From NCBI GenBank assembly GCA_003221075.1, contig QHUF01000205.1:1-6388 (forward strand): a DNA stretch of 6,388 bases, in the 5' to 3' direction. The notes under the pieces are model-generated. The model was given only the letters and a program-made list of their open reading frames with translations, ran no database searches and had not been told where the DNA came from. The stretch comes from Gemmatimonadota bacterium. Its GTDB lineage: Bacteria > Gemmatimonadota > Gemmatimonadetes > Gemmatimonadales > GWC2-71-9. The translations under genes were made by a program, and so were the position numbers. This document shows, piece after piece, positions 1 to 6,388 of the stretch (positions are counted from its first letter, which is position 1; every line of letters starts with the position of its first letter).

Positions 1-1629
1 GGTCTCGGCAGCACGACATTACTGATCCTGGGTGGTGTGGCGCTCGCCGCGGCGGCGGCGCGGTGCCTGGTCACCGGGTCCCGCGCGTTCCCGCTCGTGG
101 CGATCGGCGTCGCCGCCTTCGGTGTTTCGATCTACGGTTTCCTCTTTATCCGCGCCGGTTTGCACCCGGTACTCAACGAGGCGGATCCCGAGACATGGAA
201 GAACCTCGTGGCGGTGATCCGTCGCGAGCAGTTCGGCAGCCGTGGCCTGCTCGACAACCCGATGTTCTTCCCGGGCCCGGACAATCCCGGTCGCACCCTG
301 ACGATGTTCGGGCAGCAGTTGCTGAGCTATTCCAATTACTACTCGTGGCAGTGGGCACGTGCGTTGCCTCCAGTCGTCATGGTAACCGTCGCGCTGATCT
401 TCGCGACGCTGGGGTCGCTTGGATTCTGGTTTATCAGCCAGCGTGACCGCGGTATCACATGGTTGCTCGGCGTCTTGTGGCTCGTCACCGGCATCGGCCT
501 CGTCGTGTACATGAACTTCAAGGCGGGCTTCTCGATGCTCTGGAATCTCTATCCCTCGATAGATCAGCACGAGGTGCGTGAACGCGACTATTTCTTCGTT
601 GTGAGCTTCCAGGTCTGGGGCATGTTCGCCGCATTCGGGCTCGTGGGGTTGCTGCGCATGGTATCGCGGCCGGTGGTCTTGCGCGTGGGCGCCGCGGCGG
701 CGGCGCTGATCGTCGTGCTTCCGTTTGCCGCGAACTTCCAGGCAGCCACGCGGCGCGGCGCCGATGCGATGGTGGCGCGCGATTTCGCGTTCAACCTGGT
801 GCAATCGGTGGAGCCGTACGGTGTGCTGTTCACCTATGGTGACAACGACACGTTCCCCGTGTGGTATCTCCAGGAAGTGGAGGGCGTGCGGCAGGACGTC
901 ACGCTCATCAACCTCTCCCTTGCAAACCTCGACTGGTACCTGAGCCAGCTGGCATCGCGGCAGACCAGGCCGTTCGATCCCGCGCGCGCGCCCGCGATGT
1001 ACCGGACGCTCGTGCCGCCGAAGCCGCCGGACGGTCCGGTCCTGCGGCTGACGCCCCAGGAAATCGAGGGGCTGCAACCGGTGCGGATGAGCGACGCCGG
1101 CATGTTCCGCGCGGGCAACTTCGAGCTGCCCGTGCGCAAGGGACAGATTCTTCGGACCAACGACCAGGTCATCCTCTACACAATCGCGCAGTACTTGCCC
1201 GCGGCCAGGCCGGTCACATTCGGCGTATCGTCAGGGCGGGGCTCCTGGCTCGGCCTCGATCCCCATCTCGCATTCCAGGGGCTCGTCTTCAAGGTCGTCC
1301 CGCGCGCCGATACGGTGCACCGATTCCTGCGCGGCGTTCAGGGGACGATGGTGGATTCGACCCGGACGCGGGTCCTCGTCGATTCCGTATTCCTGTTTGG
1401 CAAGCTGTTCGCGCCGGACTCGCTCGAGCTCGAGCCCGCCGCCCAGCAGGTCGCGACGTCGTTCTCGGCAGCCTGGCTGGAGCTGGGGAACGCCGCGGTC
1501 GCCCGCGGCGATCAACCCCGGGCCCTCTACTATCTGCGCCGCAGCTACCACTTGAATCCCAGTAAGTCGCTTGCCGCCGTGCTGCGCCGCATTGAAACCG
1601 AGGGCGTACAGAGCCTCTTTACGCGTTAA
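1..1629 (+). CDS. DUF2723-family membrane glycosyltransferase-like protein with TPR-like tail (5' partial)
   Basis: The frame is open from base 1 to the TAA at 1627-1629, so this is the last 542 residues of a longer protein; an internal GTG at 37 is not a credible start. About six hydrophobic segments are visible (residues roughly 4-21, 29-50, 122-147, 152-171, 194-217, 223-243), followed by a soluble domain of about 300 residues. Two stretches are typical of DUF2723 proteins: EVRERDYFF just before the last two membrane segments, and GDNDTFPVWYLQEVEGVR from residue 280, where the soluble part begins. Residues about 491-521 (AAWLELGNAAVARGDQPRAL onward) look like one TPR repeat. The N-terminal DUF2723 domain, which resembles protein O-mannosyltransferases and would hold the catalytic residues, lies outside the window. 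Related proteins are thought to be polytopic lipid-sugar-dependent glycosyltransferases, but substrate and activity are unproven. Family membership is fairly certain; function is inferred. Stop to the next start is 5 bases. Confidence 0.85.
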   Translation, partial: GLGSTTLLILGGVALAAAAARCLVTGSRAFPLVAIGVAAFGVSIYGFLFIRAGLHPVLNEADPETWKNLVAVIRREQFGSRGLLDNPMFFPGPDNPGRTLTMFGQQLLSYSNYYSWQWARALPPVVMVTVALIFATLGSLGFWFISQRDRGITWLLGVLWLVTGIGLVVYMNFKAGFSMLWNLYPSIDQHEVRERDYFFVVSFQVWGMFAAFGLVGLLRMVSRPVVLRVGAAAAALIVVLPFAANFQAATRRGADAMVARDFAFNLVQSVEPYGVLFTYGDNDTFPVWYLQEVEGVRQDVTLINLSLANLDWYLSQLASRQTRPFDPARAPAMYRTLVPPKPPDGPVLRLTPQEIEGLQPVRMSDAGMFRAGNFELPVRKGQILRTNDQVILYTIAQYLPAARPVTFGVSSGRGSWLGLDPHLAFQGLVFKVVPRADTVHRFLRGVQGTMVDSTRTRVLVDSVFLFGKLFAPDSLELEPAAQQVATSFSAAWLELGNAAVARGDQPRALYYLRRSYHLNPSKSLAAVLRRIETEGVQSLFTR

Positions 1630-1634
1630 ATTGA

Positions 1635-2330
1635 ATGGCTATGGGTTTCGAGGCTCTCCCCGAGCGTCTGGCGCAGGTGCGGGCAGAGCTCGCGCGACGT
1701 GCGGCGGATCCGGGAAGCGTCACGATCGTCGCGGTGACCAAGGGCTTCGGGACGGATGCGATTCAGGCGGCAATCGCCGCCGGCATCGCGGACATCGGTG
1801 AGAACCGCGTCCAGGAAGCAGTACAGAAACAGGACGCGTTGGGGGCTGGGGGTAAGGGGTTGGGGATTCGTTGGCACCTCATCGGGCACCTGCAGCGCAA
1901 CAAAGCCCGTGTCATCCCCGGCCGGTTCGAGATGGTGCATTCGGTAGATTCGCTGGAGCTCGCCAACGAGCTCGACAAACGGGCTGCTGGTTTGCGAGTG
2001 CTGTTACAAGTGAACGTGGCGGGCGAAGCACAGAAGAGCGGATGCGCGCCGGAGGGCGCTCCGGTGCTGGCGCGACAGATCGCCGCACTAGGAGCTCTGC
2101 GGCTGGAAGGGTTGATGACGTTGGCACCATTGACGGATGACGAGGACGTGCAGCGCCGGACGTTCCGGGGGCTGCGCCTCTTGCGCGATAGGATCAAGGA
2201 GGAAGAAGGCGTATGGTTACCGACCCTCTCGATGGGGATGTCCAGCGACTACGCTTCAGCGGTTCAAGAGGGAGCAACGGTGATCCGATTGGGTACCGCC
2301 CTCTTCGGTCCGAGGGAGGAGACGCCGTGA
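1635..2330 (+). CDS. yggS: YggS/PLPBP family pyridoxal phosphate homeostasis protein
   Basis: This 231-residue protein matches the full length of the YggS/PROSC (PLPBP) family. These are cytosolic TIM-barrel proteins that bind PLP without known catalysis and buffer vitamin B6 and amino/keto-acid pools. The PLP-binding lysine is Lys36 in VAVTKGFG, the same number as in E. coli YggS. Other family signatures are GENRVQEAV (55-63), WHLIGHLQRNK (80-90), GMSSD (201-205) and the phosphate-binding IRLGTALFG (217-225). The ATG at 1635 is 5 bases after the upstream stop; an in-frame ATG at 1641 is equally possible. I see no Shine-Dalgarno sequence for either, so translational coupling or leader-independent initiation is likely. 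The loop at residues 69-78 is glycine-rich because it is encoded by a run of G-tracts (listed separately); its length is within the family range. The Bacillus homologue ylmE also lies upstream of divIVA and ileS. Confidence 0.95.
   Translation: MAMGFEALPERLAQVRAELARRAADPGSVTIVAVTKGFGTDAIQAAIAAGIADIGENRVQEAVQKQDALGAGGKGLGIRWHLIGHLQRNKARVIPGRFEMVHSVDSLELANELDKRAAGLRVLLQVNVAGEAQKSGCAPEGAPVLARQIAALGALRLEGLMTLAPLTDDEDVQRRTFRGLRLLRDRIKEEEGVWLPTLSMGMSSDYASAVQEGATVIRLGTALFGPREETP
1841..1865 (+). other. G-tract run with G-quadruplex potential inside yggS
   Basis: Four G-runs of 5, 5, 4 and 4 bases (1841-1845, 1848-1852, 1856-1859, 1862-1865) are separated by loops of 2, 3 and 2 bases. This fits the usual intramolecular G-quadruplex pattern on the coding strand and hence in the mRNA. 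It encodes the Gly-rich loop GAGGKGLG between the QEAV and WHLIG motifs of YggS, a position where the family varies in length. The complement resembles C-rich dispersed repeats I associate with some Acidobacteria-like genomes, but that origin is a guess from memory. The pattern is seen directly; folding is not shown. Confidence 0.6.
2314..2319 (+). promoter_or_regulatory. Ribosome binding site for divIVA
   Basis: GGGAGG ends 7 bases before the GTG at 2327. It lies within the last codons of yggS and decides the divIVA start: the longer in-frame ATG at 2213 would add 38 residues, read from inside yggS, that are unrelated to the DivIVA family. Confidence 0.75.
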
Positions 2331-2803
2331 ACGACGACGCCTTCAACCTGACGCCGCTCGATATCCGCAAGCAGGAATTCCGGAAGACGCTGCGCGGCTA
2401 CGACACGCTGGGCGTGGAAGATTTCCAGATGCGCGTCGCCGACGCTCTGGAGCGCGCGATGCGCGAACGCCAGGTTCTGGAGGAGCGCGTTGCCGCGTTG
2501 ACCGAGCAGCTCCGCGTCTTCCGGGAACGCGAGAGAGCGATGAACGAAGCGCTGGTCGCGGCGCAGCAGCTGCGCCAGGACTCGCGCGCCGCGGCCGAGC
2601 GCGAGGGGCAGGTGATCGTGCGCGAGGCGGAAGCAGAAGCGAAACGGCTGCTCGACGAAGCGCGCAGCGCACAGAACGCGGTGCAGGTCAAGATGGCGGA
2701 GACGGAGCGGCAATTTCAGCAATACATGGGCGGTTTTCGCGCGCTGCTCGAGCGCCAGCTTGCCGAGCTGCGCGCGCTGGATGGAGGGAGCAAGAAAGCT
2801 TGA
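2327..2803 (+). CDS. divIVA: DivIVA-domain coiled-coil scaffold protein
   Basis: A 158-residue protein starting at GTG 2327, overlapping the yggS stop by 4 bases. Residues 8-33 (LTPLDIRKQEF, then LRGYDTLGVEDF) form the conserved N-terminal DivIVA module, which binds curved membrane; B. subtilis DivIVA has LTPNDI and FRGYDEDEVNEF here. Residues from about 35 to 150 are rich in charged heptads and should form two coiled-coil segments. The stretch IVREAEAEAKRLLDEA aligns with the second coiled coil of Gram-positive DivIVA. No signal peptide or membrane segment is seen. The family assembles at negatively curved membranes (poles, septa) and recruits division, envelope-growth or chromosome-segregation partners; which of these applies here cannot be told. 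Leu22 replaces the membrane-inserting Phe17 of B. subtilis, while the next Arg (23) is kept. The position between yggS and ileS supports the call. The usual extra C-terminal tail is short, ending SKKA. Confidence 0.92.
   Translation: MNDDAFNLTPLDIRKQEFRKTLRGYDTLGVEDFQMRVADALERAMRERQVLEERVAALTEQLRVFRERERAMNEALVAAQQLRQDSRAAAEREGQVIVREAEAEAKRLLDEARSAQNAVQVKMAETERQFQQYMGGFRALLERQLAELRALDGGSKKA
2783..2790 (+). promoter_or_regulatory. Ribosome binding site for the purine nucleoside phosphorylase gene
   Basis: GGAGGGAG lies in the last codons of divIVA and ends 9 bases before the TTG at 2800. It supports this unusual start codon over the in-frame GTG at 2836, which would remove most of the N-terminal helix preceding the GTGLG phosphate-binding loop. 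Confidence 0.65.
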
Positions 2804-3615
2804 GCGGAGTTTCCGTCGCAGACGCGGTCCGCGCCGTGAAGACGCGGACCGCAATCGTTCCGGACGTCGCGGTCATTCTCGGGACCGGACTCGGGGCGTT
2901 GGCCGACGAGCTGAAGGCCGACGTCACGATCCCGTACGCCGAGATTCCCGGCTTCCCCCGGCCGACCGTGGAGACGCATGCGGGCCGGCTGTTGTTCGGC
3001 ACGCTCGGTCGCACGCCTGTGGCGATGATGCAGGGCCGCTTTCATCGCTATGAGGGCTACTCGCTGCAGCAGGTCGCGTTTCCGGTGCGCGTGCTGCGCG
3101 CGCTGGGCGCGAAGACGCTGATCGTCTCCAACGTCTCCGGCGGCATGCATCCGCTCTGGTCGACCGGGGATCTCGTCCTCATCTCGGACCACATCAACCT
3201 GCTCGGTGACAATCCGCTGGCCGGGCCGAACAACGAGGCGGAAGGCCCGCGCTTCCCGGACATGTCGGCCGCCTACGATCCCGGGCTGCGCAAGCTCGCG
3301 CGCGACGTCGCGCTCGAGCACAAGATCGTGCTCCGGGAGGGCGTGTATGTCGCCGTGCCGGGCCCGAACCTCGAGACGCGCGCCGAATACCGCATGCTGC
3401 GGGCGCTGGGCGCCGACGTCGTCGGCATGAGCACGGTGCCCGAGGTGATCACCGCGATCCACCAGGGCATGCGCGTCCTCGGACTTTCGATCATCACCGA
3501 CAACTGTCTCCCCGACGCGCTCGAGCCGACGTCCGTCGAAAAAATCATCGCCGTCGCGCGTGCCGCCGAGCCCCGGCTCGCGGCCGTCGTGCGCGGCGTG
3601 CTGGAGCAGCTCTAG
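2800..3615 (+). CDS. Purine nucleoside phosphorylase, class I (trimeric type)
   Basis: This 271-residue enzyme is predicted to cleave purine (deoxy)nucleosides with phosphate into free base and (deoxy)ribose-1-phosphate (EC 2.4.2.1) in cytosolic purine salvage. The length fits trimeric class I PNPs of the human/PunA type rather than the hexameric DeoD type. Visible motifs, in order: phosphate loop GTGLG (28-32), MQGRFHRYEGY (77-87) with Arg80 and His82, SNVSGGM (110-116), VPGPNLETRAEY (186-197) with the base-binding Glu192 (human Glu201), and GADVVGMSTVPEV (204-216). The human Asn243 position is Asp234 here, in the sequence SIITDNC, which may affect 6-oxo versus 6-amino purine preference. The start is TTG, overlapping the divIVA stop by 4 bases (TTGA) with a good ribosome binding site, so translation is probably coupled. 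ileS begins 3 bases after the stop. MTA phosphorylase is a less likely alternative, given the overall motif match to PNP. Confidence 0.93.
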   Translation: MSGVSVADAVRAVKTRTAIVPDVAVILGTGLGALADELKADVTIPYAEIPGFPRPTVETHAGRLLFGTLGRTPVAMMQGRFHRYEGYSLQQVAFPVRVLRALGAKTLIVSNVSGGMHPLWSTGDLVLISDHINLLGDNPLAGPNNEAEGPRFPDMSAAYDPGLRKLARDVALEHKIVLREGVYVAVPGPNLETRAEYRMLRALGADVVGMSTVPEVITAIHQGMRVLGLSIITDNCLPDALEPTSVEKIIAVARAAEPRLAAVVRGVLEQL

Positions 3616-3618
3616 CCG

Positions 3619-6388
3619 ATGCCGTACCCGCCGTCCGACCCGACGCAGTCGATCGACGAGCTGGAAAAGCACCTGCTCGCGACGTGGAAGCGCGAGCACC
3701 TGTTCACGCGTGTGAGCGAGGCGACGCGCTACGGGCCGCCCTTCATCTTCTACGAAGGACCGCCGACCGCCAACGGCCGGCCGGGCATCCACCACGTCTT
3801 CTCCCGCACGCTCAAAGATCTGATCTGCCGCTTTCACGCGATGCTGGGGCAGGGCGTGACGCGGATCGCGGGGTGGGACACGCACGGCCTGCCCGTGGAG
3901 ATCGAAGTCGAGAAGGCACTCAACATCAACGGGAAGCGCGAGATCGAGGCGTACGGCATCGAGCGTTTCAACAAGCTGTGCCGCGAGAGCGTGTTCAAGT
4001 ACAAGGCCGATTGGGAGTCGTTGTCCGACCGCATCGGCTACTGGCTCGACTACGAGCATCCGTACATCACCTACAGCAACAACTACATCGAGACGGTGTG
4101 GTGGTTGCTCAAGCGGCTGCACGAGAAAGCGCTGCTGTATCGGGGACACAAGGTCCTGCCGTACTGCCCGCGCTGCGGCACGGCGCTGTCGTCGCATGAA
4201 GTCGCGCAGGGCTACGAAACCGTGCAGACGAATTCCGTCTACGTCACGTTCCCGCTGCTCAGCCGGAAGGGCGACGCTGCTCGCGATCTCGTGATCTGGA
4301 CGACTACGCCGTGGACGCTGCTTTCCAACGTCGCGGTTGCGGTGGATCCCGATCTGGAATACGGGGAGTACGCGCTCACCGACGCGGCCGGCAAGGTCAC
4401 GAACTACATCGTTGCGGTGGCCCGCGCCGCCGACGTCCACGTTCATGGACGGCCGCTGGTGCAGGGCGAGCGGATCAAGACCTTCCCTGGCCGCGACCTG
4501 GTCGGGAAGAAATACGCGCGCCCGCTCGACGTCGTCCCATTGCCGCCCGAAGGTCAGCGCGCCGTGGTCGTGGCCGGGTCGTTCGTGACCGCGGACGAGG
4601 GCACCGGGCTCGTCCACATGGCGCCGGCGTTCGGCGCCGATGACTATGCCGCGGGCCAGCAAAACGGCCTCGCCTTCGTGAATCCCGTCGCCACCGATGG
4701 CACGTTCCGGGGCACCAATTGGCCCGAGATCGAAGGCAAGCTCGTCACCGACAAGGAAACGAACCGCCTGATCATCGAGCGGCTGAAGCAGGACGGCCGC
4801 TGGCTCGAGACCAGACCCTACACACACAGCTATCCGCACTGCTGGCGCTGCGATTCGCCGCTCATCTATTACGCCCGCAGCTCGTGGTTCGTCCGGACGA
4901 CAGCGGTGAAGGCGCGGATGCTGGAAATCAACGCCCAGATCGACTGGCATCCGCCCGAGACGGGCGCGGGCCGGTTCGGCGAATGGCTCGAGAACAACGT
5001 CGACTGGGCGCTGTCGCGCGACCGCTACTGGGGTACGCCGCTCAACGTGTGGGAATGCGATGCCGACCGCGAGCATCGCGAGGTGATCGGATCCTACGAG
5101 GAGTTGGCGCAACGCTGGGGCAAAGCGCTGCCGGCCGATTTCGATCCGCACAAGCCGTACATCGATGCGTATACGTGGCGGTGCCGCACCTGCGGGGGAA
5201 CGATGCGGCGCGTGAACGAAGTCATCGACGCCTGGTTCGATTCGGGCTCGATGCCGTACGCGCAGTGGCACTATCCCTTCGACCACCAGGCCGATTTCAA
5301 GTCGCATTTCCCGGCCGACTACATCTGCGAAGGCGTCGATCAGACGCGCGGCTGGTTCTATTCGCTCCTCGCCATCGGTGTCACGGGGTTCGACGCGCTC
5401 GTCTACAAGCACGTGATCGTGAACGAGCACGTGCTCGACGTGCACGGGCAGAAGATGTCGAAGAGTCGCGGCAACGTGGTCGATCCGTGGAAGGTGATCG
5501 GCGCGCACGGCGCGGATGCGGTGCGTCTTTACCTGTTGGGGCAGAGCCAGGTCTGGCTGCCCAAGCGGTTCGATGAGAAACAGATCCCCGAGGTGTCGGG
5601 CGGATTTCTGAACACGCTGCGCGCAACGTACGACTTCTTCCGCCGCTACGCCCAGGACTGGAATCCGCCCGCCGAGGCAGACGCCACGCCGCCGGGCCAG
5701 CGGCCGGCGGCGGATCGCTGGCTGCTTGCCCGGCTCGATGAAGTGGTCGAGAGCGTGCGGCACGCGTGGTCCGCCTACGACGCCACGGCCGGCGTCCGGG
5801 CCATCATGGATTTCGTGGGCGAGGATCTGTCGCGCTGGTACATCCGCCGCAACCGGCCGCGCTTCTGGGCACCCGATCGGGCGACCGATCCCGTCGCGCT
5901 GGAAACGCTGCACGAAGCGCTGGTCGCCGCGGTCCGGATGCTCGCCCCGGCGGCCCCCTTCTTCTCCGACTGGGTCCACCGGGCCCTGACGGGGGCGTCC
6001 GTCCACCTGGCCCTGTTCCCCGCGGACCGGGGCCACCGGGAGCCGGAACTGCTGGCGGCGATGGCCACCGTCCGGCGCCTCGCCTCGCTGGCCCGGGCAG
6101 CACGAGAATCGCGTAACCTGCGGGTCCGCCAGCCGCTTGCCCGCATGCAGGTGGCCGTTCCGGCCGCCGCCCAGGGCCCGGCCTTGTCAGACCTGTTAGA
6201 TATTCTGGCTGCCGAAGTCAACGTAAAAGCCGTCCAAGTGGTCGCATCGGACCACGATCTGGTCCGGCTGCGCGGCAAAGCGAATTTTCGGACGCTCGGC
6301 AAGCGGTACGGGAAGGACACACCGCGGGCCGCCGCCGCCGTCGCCGAGTTGAGCGGGGCGGAGCTGCAGACGCTGGAGCAGGGCGGGA
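3619..6388 (+). CDS. ileS: Isoleucyl-tRNA synthetase, type 2 (IleRS2), 3' partial
   Basis: The reading frame runs from ATG 3619 through the window edge (923 codons). The family is about 1,050 residues, so roughly the last 100-150 are missing. It charges tRNA-Ile with isoleucine. The catalytic-domain HIGH position reads GIHH (56-59, in GPPTANGRPGIHHV), followed by WDTHGLPVE (86-94). The CP1 editing domain has WTTTPWTL (227-234), Asn237, and GTGLVHMAPAFGADDY (328-343) with His333 and Asp342, so hydrolysis of mischarged Val-tRNA should be intact. Cysteine pairs that may bind zinc are at 183/186, 408/411 and 522/525. Further synthetase motifs are DAWFDSGS (537-544), VDQTRGWFY (573-581) and KMSKS (612-616). 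The anticodon-binding domain includes WLLARLDEVV (701 onward) and DLSRWYIRR (736-744). ARESRNLRVRQPL (828-840) begins the C-terminal region typical of IleRS2 (DUF5915-like). A weak GGAG at 3603-3606 lies 12 bases before the start, so coupling to the PNP stop is likely. No frameshift is seen. Confidence 0.97.
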   Translation, partial: MPYPPSDPTQSIDELEKHLLATWKREHLFTRVSEATRYGPPFIFYEGPPTANGRPGIHHVFSRTLKDLICRFHAMLGQGVTRIAGWDTHGLPVEIEVEKALNINGKREIEAYGIERFNKLCRESVFKYKADWESLSDRIGYWLDYEHPYITYSNNYIETVWWLLKRLHEKALLYRGHKVLPYCPRCGTALSSHEVAQGYETVQTNSVYVTFPLLSRKGDAARDLVIWTTTPWTLLSNVAVAVDPDLEYGEYALTDAAGKVTNYIVAVARAADVHVHGRPLVQGERIKTFPGRDLVGKKYARPLDVVPLPPEGQRAVVVAGSFVTADEGTGLVHMAPAFGADDYAAGQQNGLAFVNPVATDGTFRGTNWPEIEGKLVTDKETNRLIIERLKQDGRWLETRPYTHSYPHCWRCDSPLIYYARSSWFVRTTAVKARMLEINAQIDWHPPETGAGRFGEWLENNVDWALSRDRYWGTPLNVWECDADREHREVIGSYEELAQRWGKALPADFDPHKPYIDAYTWRCRTCGGTMRRVNEVIDAWFDSGSMPYAQWHYPFDHQADFKSHFPADYICEGVDQTRGWFYSLLAIGVTGFDALVYKHVIVNEHVLDVHGQKMSKSRGNVVDPWKVIGAHGADAVRLYLLGQSQVWLPKRFDEKQIPEVSGGFLNTLRATYDFFRRYAQDWNPPAEADATPPGQRPAADRWLLARLDEVVESVRHAWSAYDATAGVRAIMDFVGEDLSRWYIRRNRPRFWAPDRATDPVALETLHEALVAAVRMLAPAAPFFSDWVHRALTGASVHLALFPADRGHREPELLAAMATVRRLASLARAARESRNLRVRQPLARMQVAVPAAAQGPALSDLLDILAAEVNVKAVQVVASDHDLVRLRGKANFRTLGKRYGKDTPRAAAAVAELSGAELQTLEQGG

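Noticed and set aside
19..1077. A 352-codon open frame on the minus strand, opposite the DUF2723 gene.
   Set aside because: The product is Arg/His/Glu-rich with no recognisable fold, and the plus strand encodes a clear family protein; it is a shadow of codon bias.
1423..1434. Short CTCGAGCTCGAG palindromic repeat near the end of the DUF2723 gene.
   Set aside because: It encodes Leu-Glu-Leu-Glu in the soluble domain and is too short and isolated to be a hairpin terminator or operator; there is no T-run after it.
2213..2326. Possible N-terminal extension of DivIVA from the ATG at 2213.
   Set aside because: The extra 38 residues are read out of frame from yggS and resemble nothing in DivIVA, while the GTG at 2327 has a strong ribosome binding site and places the LTPLDI motif at the usual distance from the N-terminus.
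5424..5437. Perfect 14-base palindrome (CGAGCACGTGCTCG) inside ileS, with a nearby second CACGTG.
   Set aside because: It encodes part of the conserved HVIVNEHVLDVHG segment before KMSKS. His-Val codons CAC-GTG recur there, so protein coding explains it and no regulatory role is supported.
3684..5576. Alternative plus-strand open frames (3684-4199, 4311-4643, 4719-5576) within ileS.
   Set aside because: They lie in other frames over a continuous IleRS reading frame whose motifs are all in place; none gives a recognisable protein.
2716..6036. A 1106-codon open frame on the minus strand, opposite pnp and ileS.
   Set aside because: It is antisense to two clearly recognisable enzymes. The product is dominated by Arg, His, Asp, Val and Gly, with no recognisable domain. 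Long stop-free antisense frames are expected in GC-rich genes with strong third-position G/C bias.

Overview
The window is a densely packed, GC-rich stretch of bacterial chromosome. All five genes lie on the + strand, probably in one transcription unit. Gaps are at most 5 bases, two junctions are 4-base start/stop overlaps, and both outer genes are cut by the window edges. I see no RNA gene, mobile element, CRISPR array, promoter or terminator, and no gene-free stretch of any size.

Layout: (1) 1-1629, the C-terminal 542 residues of a large DUF2723-family membrane protein (glycosyltransferase-like) with a TPR-like tail. (2) 1635-2330, a YggS/PLPBP pyridoxal-phosphate homeostasis protein. (3) 2327-2803, a DivIVA-type polar/septal scaffold starting at GTG. 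(4) 2800-3615, a class I trimeric-type purine nucleoside phosphorylase starting at TTG. (5) 3619-6388, the first 923 residues of a type 2 isoleucyl-tRNA synthetase, running off the right edge.

The gene content suggests Gemmatimonadota or a close relative: high GC, DUF2723 protein, DivIVA in a probable diderm, and IleRS2. This placement is from memory of similar proteins and is not proven here. The order yggS - divIVA - (pnp) - ileS resembles the Bacillus ylmE-sepF-ylmG-ylmH-divIVA-ileS block. Here sepF, ylmG and ylmH are absent and a purine phosphorylase sits between divIVA and ileS. The operon would join cofactor homeostasis, cell-pole or division architecture, purine salvage and Ile-tRNA charging under shared expression.

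The most notable point is the IleRS active site. The class I HIGH signature reads Gly-Ile-His-His, with the first and third positions exchanged. That altered signature has been linked to very high mupirocin resistance in some IleRS2 enzymes. Otherwise these look like ordinary housekeeping genes; I found no convincing undescribed system.
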